A stretch of 64,000 bases of DNA from Arthrobacter sp. Leaf234 (GTDB lineage: Bacteria; Actinomycetota; Actinomycetes; Actinomycetales; Micrococcaceae). Position numbers and translations under genes: made by a program. Numbering within the stretch: the first letter of the stretch is position 1; each line of letters begins with the position of its first letter. Positions 8,179-17,101 of the stretch are shown piece after piece. Below the pieces are notes generated by a model that saw nothing but the letters and a program-made list of their open reading frames with translations, did no database searches and had not been told where the DNA came from. The stretch spans positions 1 to 64,000 of the forward strand of contig NZ_LMLU01000010.1 of the NCBI RefSeq assembly GCF_001422665.1. The letters run 5' to 3'.

Positions 8179-11100
8179 CTAGTGCTGCGCAGAGACGACG
8201 TCGTCGGTCGCCGGAACGCCGAGCGGGAGCGCATCGACCACCCGCTGGGTCGCAGATCCGTCACACATCGGCGCGTAGGTCTCCACGAAGGTCCGGTACC
8301 GATCCGCGTACCGCACCTGGATCGACGGCAGGGACTTGATGGCATGCACGACCTCGGGCGTTGTCATCAGCAGTGGACCGGGAGCCTGCGCTTCGAGATC
8401 GAAGTAGAAGCCGCGGGTCGAATCGCGGTACTGGGCGATGTCGGGGGTCAGGAAGATGATCGGCTTACCCGTCACGCAGAAGTCGAACATCACCGACGAG
8501 TAGTCGTTGATCAGGACGTCCGCAGCAAGATACAGATCATTGACCTCGGGATACTCCGTCACGTCGATGACGAACCGGTTCCCCGCCGTCTGTCGCTGGC
8601 CGGCGATGTTGTGGTGTCCACGCAGCAGGATGACATAGTCCTCGCCGAGTTGCTCCTGGGCTGCCTCGAAGTCCAGGTAGGTGACCAGCTCGTACTGCTT
8701 CGACGTGTTCTTGGCGTCGTCGCGCCACGTCGGTGCGTAGAGGATGGCTCGACGACCTTCGGGAATCCCGAGGAGGTCACGCACCGCTGCGCGGCGGAGA
8801 TCGGCGTCGGGGGCCCTGAGGGAATCGTTCCGCGGGTACCCCTCGGTGATCACCTGCCCGGTAAAACCGAAGCACGTGGCGAGGACGTGCGCCGCATAGT
8901 CGTTCTGTGCGAGGAGCGCGTCCCAGTAGGTCGCTTCACGCTGCATGAGGTTCCAGTAGGACAGCGAGAAATTGGTGCGGGCGACGTCGTTCCCGAGCTT
9001 CTTCAGCGGTGTACCGTGCCATGTCTGGATGTACACCTGCCCGTCCCGCTTCCGGAAGTAGAAAGGGAAGTTGTTGTTGTTGACGAGCAGCCTTGCCTCG
9101 GCCAACAGGCGGTACCAGAGCCGTGAGCCGATCAGGACCGGCTGGGCGCCATCAGGTACGGGCACGGAGTGATCAGCGATCGCCCAGTACATGTCCCCGA
9201 CGGTCGCGCGCCGCTGGAACTCCTCGAGGATGCGCCGCGTGCTGTCGGTTGCGCGACGTCCCCCGAAGCACATGAAGAGGACGGAGTCCTGCAGCGGCAG
9301 CTTCGCGCGGTCGATCTCGCTGCGCAGCATCTGCTGGTTGTAGCGTCCGAGTTCGTCCGCAGCCAGTGGCGGGCGGACGTGGACGGTGACGGCTCCGGCG
9401 ACAGCCGTCCTGCTGATGCCGACCTCGAGGGTGTCACGCAGCTCGCGGGAAGGCAGCATCTCCTGGAGGGCAGGTGCCGCGGGGAGCCAGTACCCTACGT
9501 TGTCCTCTGTCTTCTGGGGGATGTACCGGAGGCTGTAGGCTCCCGGCTCCGGCATCTGATCCCGGCCCTCCCAGGGAGAACTCACGAGAGGGAAGCGGAC
9601 GGTGAAGCGGTTGCTCCCCTGGTTGCGCGTGACGTTCAGCGCCACCTGGTCCGCCTCGATCACTGCCTTCCCACTGGACAGCACCAGCCGCGGGGCATGG
9701 ATGCTCGTGAAGTCCGCCGTACCGAGGACGGTGAGGTAGCAGCCGTCCTCGGAGACACGGAGATCGTCCGCCTCGACCCGGTAACGCCGCTCTTCGAGGG
9801 CCAGGAAGCCGTAGCCCGTCAACTTCAGGCGCAGGCGGCGCGATCGGTCCAGCTGCTCCGTGAAGTCCGTGCTCCCGGGGCGCCACGCGATGGGCTGGGG
9901 AGTCTTGAAGCCGCTGTCCAGGCGCAGGTCCCACTGGTGCTCGGCGCGCGGTGAGGCCTCTGCGGTGAGGCGGGGGATCACGAGGCGGTAGTCGGCCACG
10001 TTACCGCGTACGTCCACGCACACGGCGGTCTTCCGAAGGGCCAGTTTCGCGCACTCCACCGTGATCTTCGAGGCGAGCGGCGCGGAGTGTGCTTCGACCG
10101 TGATCGTCAGTGTGCGCCCGTCGAGCCGCACGTCCGTCGCCGAGTACATGGGGGCTACCCGCACCAGCGTCAGACCGCGTCCGGGCTTGAACTCGACGGC
10201 GATGCGGTGCTCCCCGTTCATGGGGGCGATGGGTACGGTGCCGGCAGCACCCGAGGTGTCCCGGCGGGTGACTGGTGATTCCAGCACCTGACCCCGCGCT
10301 GTGAGGCGCAGCCCGAGCGACCATGACGACGGCGCGGCGTCCCCGGCGGGCAGGGCGGCCGGGTCGATGCTGACACTGAAGCCACTGTCCGCATAACTGG
10401 TCCAGTTGTCGTTCGCGTCCCAGTCGATGGCCGGATCGCGGTGCCTCCCGACAACGAGCGGCAGGACCTCGTTGCCGTCGTCGTCGATCAGCATGGCCTC
10501 GATGACGAGAGCGCCCGCAGCAGGGTCGATCGAGGAGATGTAGGCGTGGCCGGTGATCCTGAGGCAGCCGTCGTCGCCCCACTCCATTTCGGTGATCTTG
10601 CTGATGACGCGAAGGTCGATGTCCTGGCAGGCGAGCAGGTCCTCGGACGGCTGTCTCGTGAGGTCCGACAGATAAGGAGGCTGCGCACGGAGCGGACCCG
10701 GCTGCGACGACGTGGCGAACGAGGACCCGAGATCGCTGCGGGAGCTGCAGATGGTGACCACATCAGGCCGGTTGTCGTCCAGGACCGCCGCGAGGATGAG
10801 GCGATTGTGGAGCCGGATGCCCTCCCAGGCGAAGGGGGCCAGGGCATGGAGTTCCTGGACCCCCGCCACGAGCCGGGACCAGTAGACGTCGTCGGTGCGA
10901 GGGACGACCTCGAAGAAGGGAAAGAGATCGGTGCCGAGGAGCCGGGTCAGCAGTCGTTCCGCCGCCTCCGGGGCCAGACGTCCGAGACCCTCGGTGATCA
11001 CTGCCGACATCCGCCGGAGGTACTCGTCGAGCACCCCGATGCTGCACAGCTGCTCGCGGGTGAGGGAGTCCCCACCGCTGTCGCCGACGACGTCGCTGAG

Positions 11101-11910
11101 CCTTCCCGGCAGGAGGTCGATGGTCCCTGCACGAAGATAGGCGGCCCGGACCGCTTCGGCCTGCCAAAGATCGCCTTCGACGTCGACGTCCATCAGGTGC
11201 TCGAGCCAGAACGACCTCGAGAAGACCTTGTTGCTGAGGTAGGTGTCCGACGCAAGGTCCGGGGCATGCTGCAGCGTGGTCGTGAGCTCGGCCGTTCCGT
11301 GCAGGGCGGTCTGCGCGGCCGGGGTGACGAACTTGGCGCCCTTCCGCACCCCGACGGTGCCGACCGCGACGTCGGACCGTGACCCCTTGAGCGACCGGAC
11401 CGCGGCGGCGGCAGCGCCCGGGGCAACGAGGTCCCCGGCGGTGACGAACATGATCCACCGCGTCCTGGCGGCTTCGACCACCGCGTGACGTGCAGCCGGC
11501 GCCGGGATGCCGGTGGCAGGCCGAAGCGCGATGCGCGCGTCCCGCTTGGCGTAGGAGGAAGCGTCCCTGACGATGCCGTCGTCGCCGGTCGTGTCGACCA
11601 CGACCACCGCGAGGGCCACCGACTTCTGTCGCAGAATGCTCTGCAGAGTGGCGACGAGATCCTGCGTGCCGTCCTCGACCACCACGCCGATGGTGAGGAC
11701 CGGCTTCTGGACGGGTGCCGCGGTGAGGGTCCGTGGAGAGGTGAGGGTCGACGCCGCCCGTTCGACCTTCGCAGCGTCCGCCGGATGGAGGGATTGCCGG
11801 ATCTTCTTCCGCTGCTCCACCGGGAGACTCTGCCACGCTGTCCGCAGCTTCCGCTTCGCTATCCGACGGATCCCGGATACTGCGTCCTCTGCGGTGGTCC
11901 AACGTGCCAT
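8179..11910 (-). CDS. Fusion of GT-A glycosyltransferase-like domain and CDP-glycerol glycerophosphotransferase
   Basis: The frame stays open to 12252, but the start is set at ATG 11910: AAGGA is 9 nt upstream and everything further up overlaps the previous gene. The 1243-residue product begins with a basic segment. Residues about 65-300 resemble a GT2-type GT-A domain (LTIGVVVEDG, then VVVVDTTGDDG and a poorly conserved acidic site). The middle 500 residues are beta-rich and unassigned. From about 880 to the end there is a TagB/TagF domain with QTWHGTPLKKLG near 963, LYAPTWRDD and INDYSSVMFDF near 1133. It should transfer glycerol-phosphate (or another CDP-linked polyol phosphate) to a lipid-linked acceptor on the cytoplasmic face. 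The gap to the upstream nucleotidyltransferase gene is 25 bp. Confidence 0.82.
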   Translation of the reverse strand: MARWTTAEDAVSGIRRIAKRKLRTAWQSLPVEQRKKIRQSLHPADAAKVERAASTLTSPRTLTAAPVQKPVLTIGVVVEDGTQDLVATLQSILRQKSVALAVVVVDTTGDDGIVRDASSYAKRDARIALRPATGIPAPAARHAVVEAARTRWIMFVTAGDLVAPGAAAAAVRSLKGSRSDVAVGTVGVRKGAKFVTPAAQTALHGTAELTTTLQHAPDLASDTYLSNKVFSRSFWLEHLMDVDVEGDLWQAEAVRAAYLRAGTIDLLPGRLSDVVGDSGGDSLTREQLCSIGVLDEYLRRMSAVITEGLGRLAPEAAERLLTRLLGTDLFPFFEVVPRTDDVYWSRLVAGVQELHALAPFAWEGIRLHNRLILAAVLDDNRPDVVTICSSRSDLGSSFATSSQPGPLRAQPPYLSDLTRQPSEDLLACQDIDLRVISKITEMEWGDDGCLRITGHAYISSIDPAAGALVIEAMLIDDDGNEVLPLVVGRHRDPAIDWDANDNWTSYADSGFSVSIDPAALPAGDAAPSSWSLGLRLTARGQVLESPVTRRDTSGAAGTVPIAPMNGEHRIAVEFKPGRGLTLVRVAPMYSATDVRLDGRTLTITVEAHSAPLASKITVECAKLALRKTAVCVDVRGNVADYRLVIPRLTAEASPRAEHQWDLRLDSGFKTPQPIAWRPGSTDFTEQLDRSRRLRLKLTGYGFLALEERRYRVEADDLRVSEDGCYLTVLGTADFTSIHAPRLVLSSGKAVIEADQVALNVTRNQGSNRFTVRFPLVSSPWEGRDQMPEPGAYSLRYIPQKTEDNVGYWLPAAPALQEMLPSRELRDTLEVGISRTAVAGAVTVHVRPPLAADELGRYNQQMLRSEIDRAKLPLQDSVLFMCFGGRRATDSTRRILEEFQRRATVGDMYWAIADHSVPVPDGAQPVLIGSRLWYRLLAEARLLVNNNNFPFYFRKRDGQVYIQTWHGTPLKKLGNDVARTNFSLSYWNLMQREATYWDALLAQNDYAAHVLATCFGFTGQVITEGYPRNDSLRAPDADLRRAAVRDLLGIPEGRRAILYAPTWRDDAKNTSKQYELVTYLDFEAAQEQLGEDYVILLRGHHNIAGQRQTAGNRFVIDVTEYPEVNDLYLAADVLINDYSSVMFDFCVTGKPIIFLTPDIAQYRDSTRGFYFDLEAQAPGPLLMTTPEVVHAIKSLPSIQVRYADRYRTFVETYAPMCDGSATQRVVDALPLGVPATDDVVSAQH

Positions 11911-11935
11911 AAGTGCTTGTCCTTCGGAAGGTGGA

Positions 11936-12652
11936 TCAGACGTCCGCTGTGACGCGCGCGTCGAGTTCCTGGTTGGCGCGCTCCAGGTCGTCCGCGAAGT
12001 CCACTTCGACGGCGTAGAAGTTGCTGATGTCGACAGGCGTGTACTGGACACCGTCCTTGGCGATGGTGAGCTCGATGCCGCGCTCGAAGTAGTCCTGGTC
12101 ACCGACCTGGGCAAGGCGCTTGATGAGCTTCTTCTTGTCCTTGGACGAGATGTAGTTGATGCCCACCGCTTCTCCGAGCGCGTGCTCGACGGACTTCGAC
12201 AACTGGTCGATGTGCCCGTTGTCGTCGACGGTGTACTTGACCTCCTCGTCACTGACGGAGGACATGTCCACGGAGACGAAGGAAAGATCCTGCTCGATGA
12301 AGGGCCGCAGGTACTTGACGATCTCGGGGGCGAAGACGACGTCTCCGTTCATCCACAGGACGCCGCCCTTGGCGGAGTTCCGGAGAGCCTTGAGGAGGCT
12401 CTTGGACGTGTTCGTCTGGTCGAAGGCCTCGTTGTAGACGAAGGATGCGTTCGGGACATGCTCGAGGATCATCTCGAGCTTGAAGCCGACGACGATCGAC
12501 AGGCGGAGCTTCTTCCTGAATTCGGACGTGAGATTCTCCACCTGCTGCTGCATGATGGTCCGACCGTCGCTCAGCTCCGTGAGTGGCTTGGGGTGGGGAC
12601 GAGCGAGCCGTGTGCCCATGCCCGCCGCGAGGATGACTACCTGCACCGTCAT
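11936..12652 (-). CDS. Nucleotidyltransferase, LicC-like (CTP:phosphocholine/polyol-phosphate type)
   Basis: The 238-residue protein starts at ATG 12652 with AGGA 6 nt upstream. It opens with the NTP-binding loop LAAGMGTRLARPHPKPL (residues 8-24). WMNGDVVF near residue 99 supplies the metal-binding Asp after a strand, as in sugar-phosphate and choline-phosphate nucleotidylyltransferases. The short length and lack of a left-handed beta-helix tail fit the LicC group better than GlmU/RmlA. In an operon with two CDP-glycerol-type transferases and no tagD (glycerol-3-phosphate cytidylyltransferase) in view, it is the obvious candidate to make the CDP-activated donor. Which phosphate it uses cannot be told from sequence. 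Confidence 0.75.
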   Translation of the reverse strand: MTVQVVILAAGMGTRLARPHPKPLTELSDGRTIMQQQVENLTSEFRKKLRLSIVVGFKLEMILEHVPNASFVYNEAFDQTNTSKSLLKALRNSAKGGVLWMNGDVVFAPEIVKYLRPFIEQDLSFVSVDMSSVSDEEVKYTVDDNGHIDQLSKSVEHALGEAVGINYISSKDKKKLIKRLAQVGDQDYFERGIELTIAKDGVQYTPVDISNFYAVEVDFADDLERANQELDARVTADV

Positions 12653-12749
12653 GATGTGTCCTGTCGATTAGTACGCCGTGTGGGTAGGGAACATGATCGA
12701 CGAACTGCCACCACGAGACCGTTGCGGTCGCACCACCACACTGAGGTAC

Positions 12750-12797
12750 CCCCGGCAGCGATAGTACAGGAGCGGGGGCTCGAGGGGGCTGCCGGGG
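12750..12797 (-). terminator. GC-rich inverted repeat downstream of the phosphoesterase gene
   Basis: Arms CCCCGGCAGC (12750-12759) and GCTGCCGGGG (12788-12797) pair perfectly over 10 bp, separated by 28 nt. The element lies in the 167-bp gap after the leftward phosphoesterase gene and before the nucleotidyltransferase gene. It may end the former transcript. The long loop makes this tentative. Confidence 0.35.
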
Positions 12798-12819
12798 ATG
12801 GTGCTCCACGTCTTAAAGG

Positions 12820-14580
12820 TCAGAACGGTGCTGCCACCAGCAGCTCCACGTTCTGGTCCCCGGCGGCTCCCTGGACCGACCCGGGGTCCAGCCCGGGTCT
12901 GTTCGCGGCGAGTTCGAGGCTCAGGGCAGCAAGGGACGCCGGGCTCTGCTCGCCGTCGCGGCGGACGTCGTCCGCCGCCGAGTGATCGAGGAGCGTTGCC
13001 AGGATGGAGAGTGTGCCGTCCCGGTTGTCGACCAGTTCGACAGCGCGTGACTGCTGCGGGAAGTCGATCAGGGAGGCCGTGGTGATCTCCCAGAGTCCGC
13101 CCGAACCGTTCCGCCCCCGGTGTGCCTCCACCCGGTGCCTGTGCTCGTGGCCGTTCAGCCACAGGACGAGGTTCGGGAACCGCGAGAGGATCGAGAGGAC
13201 TTCGTCCCGTGCCAGGGACTCCCCGCCGTCGTCCGCCGTCGTCGCATCATCCTCGAATGACCGGAGCGGGTGGTGGCTGAAGAGCACCGTGATCCTGTTC
13301 TCGGCCTCCGACATCTGGGTATTCCCCTCCTCGTCGAGGTAGGAACCGGACACGGCCTCGAGCTGACCGACGAGCCAGGAAGCCTGCTCACGGTCCAGGC
13401 ACCCTCGCCCGCTGCCGTCGGGGCTCGCCGTGTTCAGCATGATGCCGCGGACCTCCGGGGAGAGATCGAAGGAGTAGTAGAGCGCGTCCTCCTCGATCGG
13501 CTGCTCCACGGCGGATTCGGAGCGCGCGAGTGCCTTTCGGAAGGCCGCCTTGTCGAACACGTCGCGCTCTTCGGACGCCGCGGTGGTCCGCGACGGCAGC
13601 TCGGCCAGGAGTCGCTCCCGAGCCGCCTCTCCACCCTTGGCCTGCTCCCAGAAATCGGGTTCCTTCATCCCGGCCGGGAGCTCCAGCGGGAGACGCGAGC
13701 CCGTGCGCACCAGGTCGACGAACTGTTCGCCGGGAGAGATCCGCGACCCCCCGTACCGCCCGGTCTCGTCATGGTTGCCGAACCCCACGAACCAGGGGAC
13801 GTCGGCACCCGGGGCGTCGATGGGACTGCTGGCGGCATCGAGGAGCCCTTCGACGGTCGGAAAGCCGTACCGCGCCTTCCAGTTGTCCGGGTCGGCACCG
13901 TCGGGCTCGGGGTCGGGATGCCAGACGTCGGCGAACAGGTCCCGGGGGGAACGGCCGTGGTCCTGGATGCCTTCGTAGCGCCCCACCGGGTTGGCGGTGG
14001 CTCTCCCACCGTCCAAGGCTGCGACCACCGCATCCAGCTCGCTGGTGCAGAACGAGTTGCTGAGGTCCCCGGTGACCACCAGGGCATCGAGCGGGCGCCC
14101 GCTCTCGGGCCCCTGCCCGAGGGCGTTGAACGCCCGGACGGTCGCGTCGAGGACGTGCACGGTCAGGACGTCCTGGGGCCGGAACCTTCCGGAGGTCGGG
14201 TAGCCTTCCTCGAAATCGAGGTACTGCCAGAGGAAGGAGAGCCGCCCGGGATTCGTCGCGTCCAGGACATGCGGGTCGGTGATGTGCCCGAAAGCGGCCA
14301 GGGCAACCGGTTCCGGCCGGGTCCCGCCAGGCCGGTCCGCGAGATCCTCGCGGACCACACGCTCCAGCCCGTCGCCGTCCTCCAGCACCCGGTACGGCAG
14401 ATCCTCGGAGAGGCGGTCTCCCAGCCGGATCGAGCGGTCCCGGGTGGTGGGCCGTCCGCCGGCACTCGCGGAGGGGGAGGGCGGACCGGGGCGGGTCTCG
14501 GCGGTGCAGCCGCTGAGAGGGGTCACCGCGACGGCGGTGGCAGCGGCGAGGGAGAGCTGCAGGAGTCGGCGGCGCGACAC
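12820..14580 (-). CDS. Exported metallophosphoesterase, TIGR03767-like
   Basis: A 586-residue calcineurin-like phosphoesterase. The N-terminus SRRRLLQLS..AA plus LSGC at residues 22-25 looks like a Tat signal followed by a lipobox, so the protein is probably anchored outside the membrane. Metal-ligand blocks follow in order: HITDPH (99-104), VTGDLSNS, GFGNHDE, LFSHHPL and LNGHEHRH. The GTG at 14580 has no evident ribosome-binding site; an in-frame CTG 13 codons upstream, behind AGAAGGA, would give a longer Tat N-region. The substrate is unknown. Its place among wall-polymer genes suggests a phosphodiester or phosphomonoester at the cell surface, but it may be unrelated to them. Confidence 0.8.
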   Translation of the reverse strand: MSRRRLLQLSLAAATAVAVTPLSGCTAETRPGPPSPSASAGGRPTTRDRSIRLGDRLSEDLPYRVLEDGDGLERVVREDLADRPGGTRPEPVALAAFGHITDPHVLDATNPGRLSFLWQYLDFEEGYPTSGRFRPQDVLTVHVLDATVRAFNALGQGPESGRPLDALVVTGDLSNSFCTSELDAVVAALDGGRATANPVGRYEGIQDHGRSPRDLFADVWHPDPEPDGADPDNWKARYGFPTVEGLLDAASSPIDAPGADVPWFVGFGNHDETGRYGGSRISPGEQFVDLVRTGSRLPLELPAGMKEPDFWEQAKGGEAARERLLAELPSRTTAASEERDVFDKAAFRKALARSESAVEQPIEEDALYYSFDLSPEVRGIMLNTASPDGSGRGCLDREQASWLVGQLEAVSGSYLDEEGNTQMSEAENRITVLFSHHPLRSFEDDATTADDGGESLARDEVLSILSRFPNLVLWLNGHEHRHRVEAHRGRNGSGGLWEITTASLIDFPQQSRAVELVDNRDGTLSILATLLDHSAADDVRRDGEQSPASLAALSLELAANRPGLDPGSVQGAAGDQNVELLVAAPF

Positions 14581-14721
14581 GGGGCGGGCAGGGGTGCCGG
14601 GGGAGATCAGGGGGAAACATCCTTCTGGAGTGCTGATGCCGAGCGGTTCGCGCTGCGGGCGCCGCCGGTCTGTCGCTCCACCAAGCCTAGAGGAGAACGG
14701 GCGATCGCACGCCCGGCAGTT

Positions 14722-15870
14722 TCACGGGAGTGGTGTGAAGTCAGGGAGGCGCGTGCCCACGCCGAGCAGTTGCTCGACCGCCGCCACCACGCGCTCAGCC
14801 GCCCTTCCGTCGCCGTAGGGGTTGACTGCTGTGGCCATGGACGCGTAGTGCTCGTCGTCGTGGAGGAGTGCGGTCACACTGTCGACGATGGCATGCTCGT
14901 CCGCACCCACGAGGGCGACCGTCCCCGCCGTGACGGCTTCCGGCCGCTCCGTGTTCTCGCGCATCACGAGCACAGGCTTCCCGAGGCTCGGGGCTTCTTC
15001 CTGCACCCCGCCGGAATCGGTCAGCACGACGGCGGCCAGCGACAGCAGCCGGGCGAATTCCCCGTAGGCGAGCGGTTCGGTGAGGATCACGTTCTGCCGG
15101 TCCCTGAGGGCGGGGACGATGGCCTCCCGCACCACCGGATTCATGTGCAGGGGCAGCACCACGGTGAGTTCCGGCTCGTTCTCCGCAATTCGGTCGATCG
15201 CACGCGCCATGCCGCGCATCGCCGCTCCCTGGTTCTCCCTGCGATGGGTGGTGACCAGGAGGATCCTGCGACCGCTTCCCACCAGCGCCTCCAGCCGCGG
15301 ATCCGAGAACGGGTGGTGGTCCCGGACCACCTGCAGCAGGGCATCGATGACGGTGTTCCCGGTGATCGCGATATCTGCGGCAGCGATCTTCTCGTCGAGA
15401 AGATTCTGCCGGCTGGTGCTGGTCGGGGCGAGGTGCAGTGCCGCGATCTGCGACGTGATCCTGCGGTTCGCCTCCTCCGGGAAAGGGGACTGGAGATTTC
15501 CCGAGCGGAGGCCCGCCTCGAGGTGCACGACGGGGATCTGCCGGTAGAACGCAGCGATCGCCGCTGCCGTCGAGGTGGTGGTGTCGCCCTGGACCAGCAC
15601 CGCTGCGGGCGGGTCGTCGCGGAGGAGGGGGCTCAGTCCGTTGATCGTCCTCGTCATGATGGAGTGCAGTTCCTGGCCCTGCTCGAGGATGTCGAGATCG
15701 TGGTCGGGCCGGATGCCGAAGAGGGTGTTCACCTGGTCGAGCATCGCCCGGTGCTGGCCGGTCACGGTCACGCGGACGTCCAGCGTCGTCGTCCTCCTGA
15801 GCGCGCTGATGACCGGTGCGATCTTGATGGCCTCCGGACGGGTCCCGAAGACGAGCATGACAGTTTTCAA
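14722..15870 (-). CDS. wecB: UDP-N-acetylglucosamine 2-epimerase (non-hydrolysing)
   Basis: Interconverts UDP-GlcNAc and UDP-ManNAc in the cytoplasm; ManNAc is used in teichoic-acid linkage units and other wall polymers. The start is taken as TTG 15870, because GGAGG lies 5 nt upstream and the protein then opens with KTVMLVFGTRPEAIKIAP, the family N-terminus. The 382 residues match the usual length of about 375. Family motifs seen are GTRPEA, QGDTTT, HLEAGLRS (catalytic region), TTHRREN and RENTERPEA near the C-terminus. The remaining open frame upstream shows no homology. As first gene of the leftward set (with mnaA-like function) it fits a teichoic-acid-type locus. Confidence 0.93.
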   Translation of the reverse strand: MKTVMLVFGTRPEAIKIAPVISALRRTTTLDVRVTVTGQHRAMLDQVNTLFGIRPDHDLDILEQGQELHSIMTRTINGLSPLLRDDPPAAVLVQGDTTTSTAAAIAAFYRQIPVVHLEAGLRSGNLQSPFPEEANRRITSQIAALHLAPTSTSRQNLLDEKIAAADIAITGNTVIDALLQVVRDHHPFSDPRLEALVGSGRRILLVTTHRRENQGAAMRGMARAIDRIAENEPELTVVLPLHMNPVVREAIVPALRDRQNVILTEPLAYGEFARLLSLAAVVLTDSGGVQEEAPSLGKPVLVMRENTERPEAVTAGTVALVGADEHAIVDSVTALLHDDEHYASMATAVNPYGDGRAAERVVAAVEQLLGVGTRLPDFTPLP

Positions 15871-16009
15871 TTCATCCTCCGAGGCGGCGACTGGGCAAAG
15901 GCCGAGTATAGGCGGTGGGGTGGCTGACCGGCTCGACGGGGTGGGGGAGGCGGGCCGGACGGGAACGGGAATCCGCGGAATCATCGCTGTGATCGTCAGG
16001 ACCTCGACG

Positions 16010-16015
16010 TACCGT
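16010..16015 (+). promoter_or_regulatory. Probable -10 element of thiL
   Basis: TACCGT ends 6 nt before the thiL ATG (16022), so transcription would start at or next to the start codon. No good -35 hexamer is seen. The 6 nt between (GGGGAT) also resemble a Shine-Dalgarno sequence. Confidence 0.45.
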
Positions 16016-16021
16016 GGGGAT

Positions 16022-17101
16022 ATGGCCACGTCCGATCCCTCGCTCGATCCCGCCCGGGTGCCCGGTCGCATCGCTGCGCCGCCCCCCTCGTCGCCCGACG
16101 GCGCGGTCGCCGGGCCGCTGGTCGGTGCCACGACGGAAAATGCCGTGCTCTCGAGGATCCTGCCCCTGTTCCAGCAGGGCGCGGCCGCCCTGCTCGGGCC
16201 CGGCGACGACGCCGCTATCGTGGCGTCCCCCGACGGCAGGACGGTGATCAGCATGGACACGCTCGTCGAGGACCATGACTTCCGCCTGGTCCGGCCGAAC
16301 GGCTTCCGCACCACCGGCTACGACGTCGGCTGGAAGTCAGCGGCACAGAACCTGAGTGACATCAACGCCATGGGCGGTTCGGCGACCTCCCTGGTGGTGA
16401 GCCTCACCCTTCCGCCGCAGACACCCGTGGACTGGGTGGAGGACTGCGCCCGGGGCCTCGCCGCAGCCATCCGCGGTCTCGGTGCCGCCGGCTGTTCCGT
16501 CGTCGGCGGGGACCTCGGCGCCGGAGCGCAGCTCGTCATCACGGCGGCCGTCACGGGGACACTGGGAGGCAGGGCGCCGGTGCTCCGATCGGGGGCGCGA
16601 CCAGGCCACCTCGTCGCCGTGACCGGGATGCTCGGCCGCGCCGCCGCAGGCCTCGCGATCCTCGAGGACGGCCGTCCAGTCCAGGACTTCGGCCCGCTGG
16701 GGGAGGTCTTCGTCGCAGCGCAGCTGCGCCCGCTCCCGCCGCTCACCGCAGGCCCCGCAGCTGCCGACGCCGGGGCGAGCGCGATGCTCGACATCTCCGA
16801 CGGCCTCGTCCGTGACGCCGGGCGGATCGCCACCGCCAGCGGGGTGCACCTGGACCTCGACCCCGAGGCCCTCCTGGACCATGCGGATCCGCTCCGGCCG
16901 GTCGCCCGGCTGCTCGGTGTCGATCCGATGGAGTGGGTCCTCGGCGGCGGCGAGGACCACGGCCTACTCGCCACCTTCCCGCAGGATGTTCTGCTGCCAC
17001 CCGGTTTCACTGCGGTAGGCTCGGTGAGGCCGGGCAGTCCGCTGGTGACACTGGCGTCGCAGGCGACAGCTCTCAGGGGATGGGACCACTTTGCACACTA
17101 A
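16022..17101 (+). CDS. thiL: Thiamine-monophosphate kinase
   Basis: Phosphorylates thiamine monophosphate to thiamine diphosphate with ATP, the last step of cofactor synthesis. The 359-residue product belongs to the PurM/ThiL fold. It shows the glycine-rich/metal motif LGPGDDAAIV, SMDTLVEDHDF, the AMGG stretch (NLSDINAMGG) and SVVGGDLGAG. Near the C-terminus come MLDISDGLV and the GGGEDH motif. An N-terminal extension of about 35 residues precedes the first domain. The ATG is preceded directly by GGGGA. The gene overlaps the following DAK2 gene by 11 bp. Confidence 0.95.
   Translation: MATSDPSLDPARVPGRIAAPPPSSPDGAVAGPLVGATTENAVLSRILPLFQQGAAALLGPGDDAAIVASPDGRTVISMDTLVEDHDFRLVRPNGFRTTGYDVGWKSAAQNLSDINAMGGSATSLVVSLTLPPQTPVDWVEDCARGLAAAIRGLGAAGCSVVGGDLGAGAQLVITAAVTGTLGGRAPVLRSGARPGHLVAVTGMLGRAAAGLAILEDGRPVQDFGPLGEVFVAAQLRPLPPLTAGPAAADAGASAMLDISDGLVRDAGRIATASGVHLDLDPEALLDHADPLRPVARLLGVDPMEWVLGGGEDHGLLATFPQDVLLPPGFTAVGSVRPGSPLVTLASQATALRGWDHFAH

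Noticed and set aside
11911-12252. 114-codon upstream extension of the 1243-residue fusion protein
   Set aside because: Ser/Thr/Arg-rich translation overlapping the nucleotidyltransferase in another frame; a good ribosome-binding site is at 11910.
13270-15927. Long rightward frame of 885 codons
   Set aside because: It lies opposite the metallophosphoesterase and wecB, both with full motif sets; its translation is low complexity.
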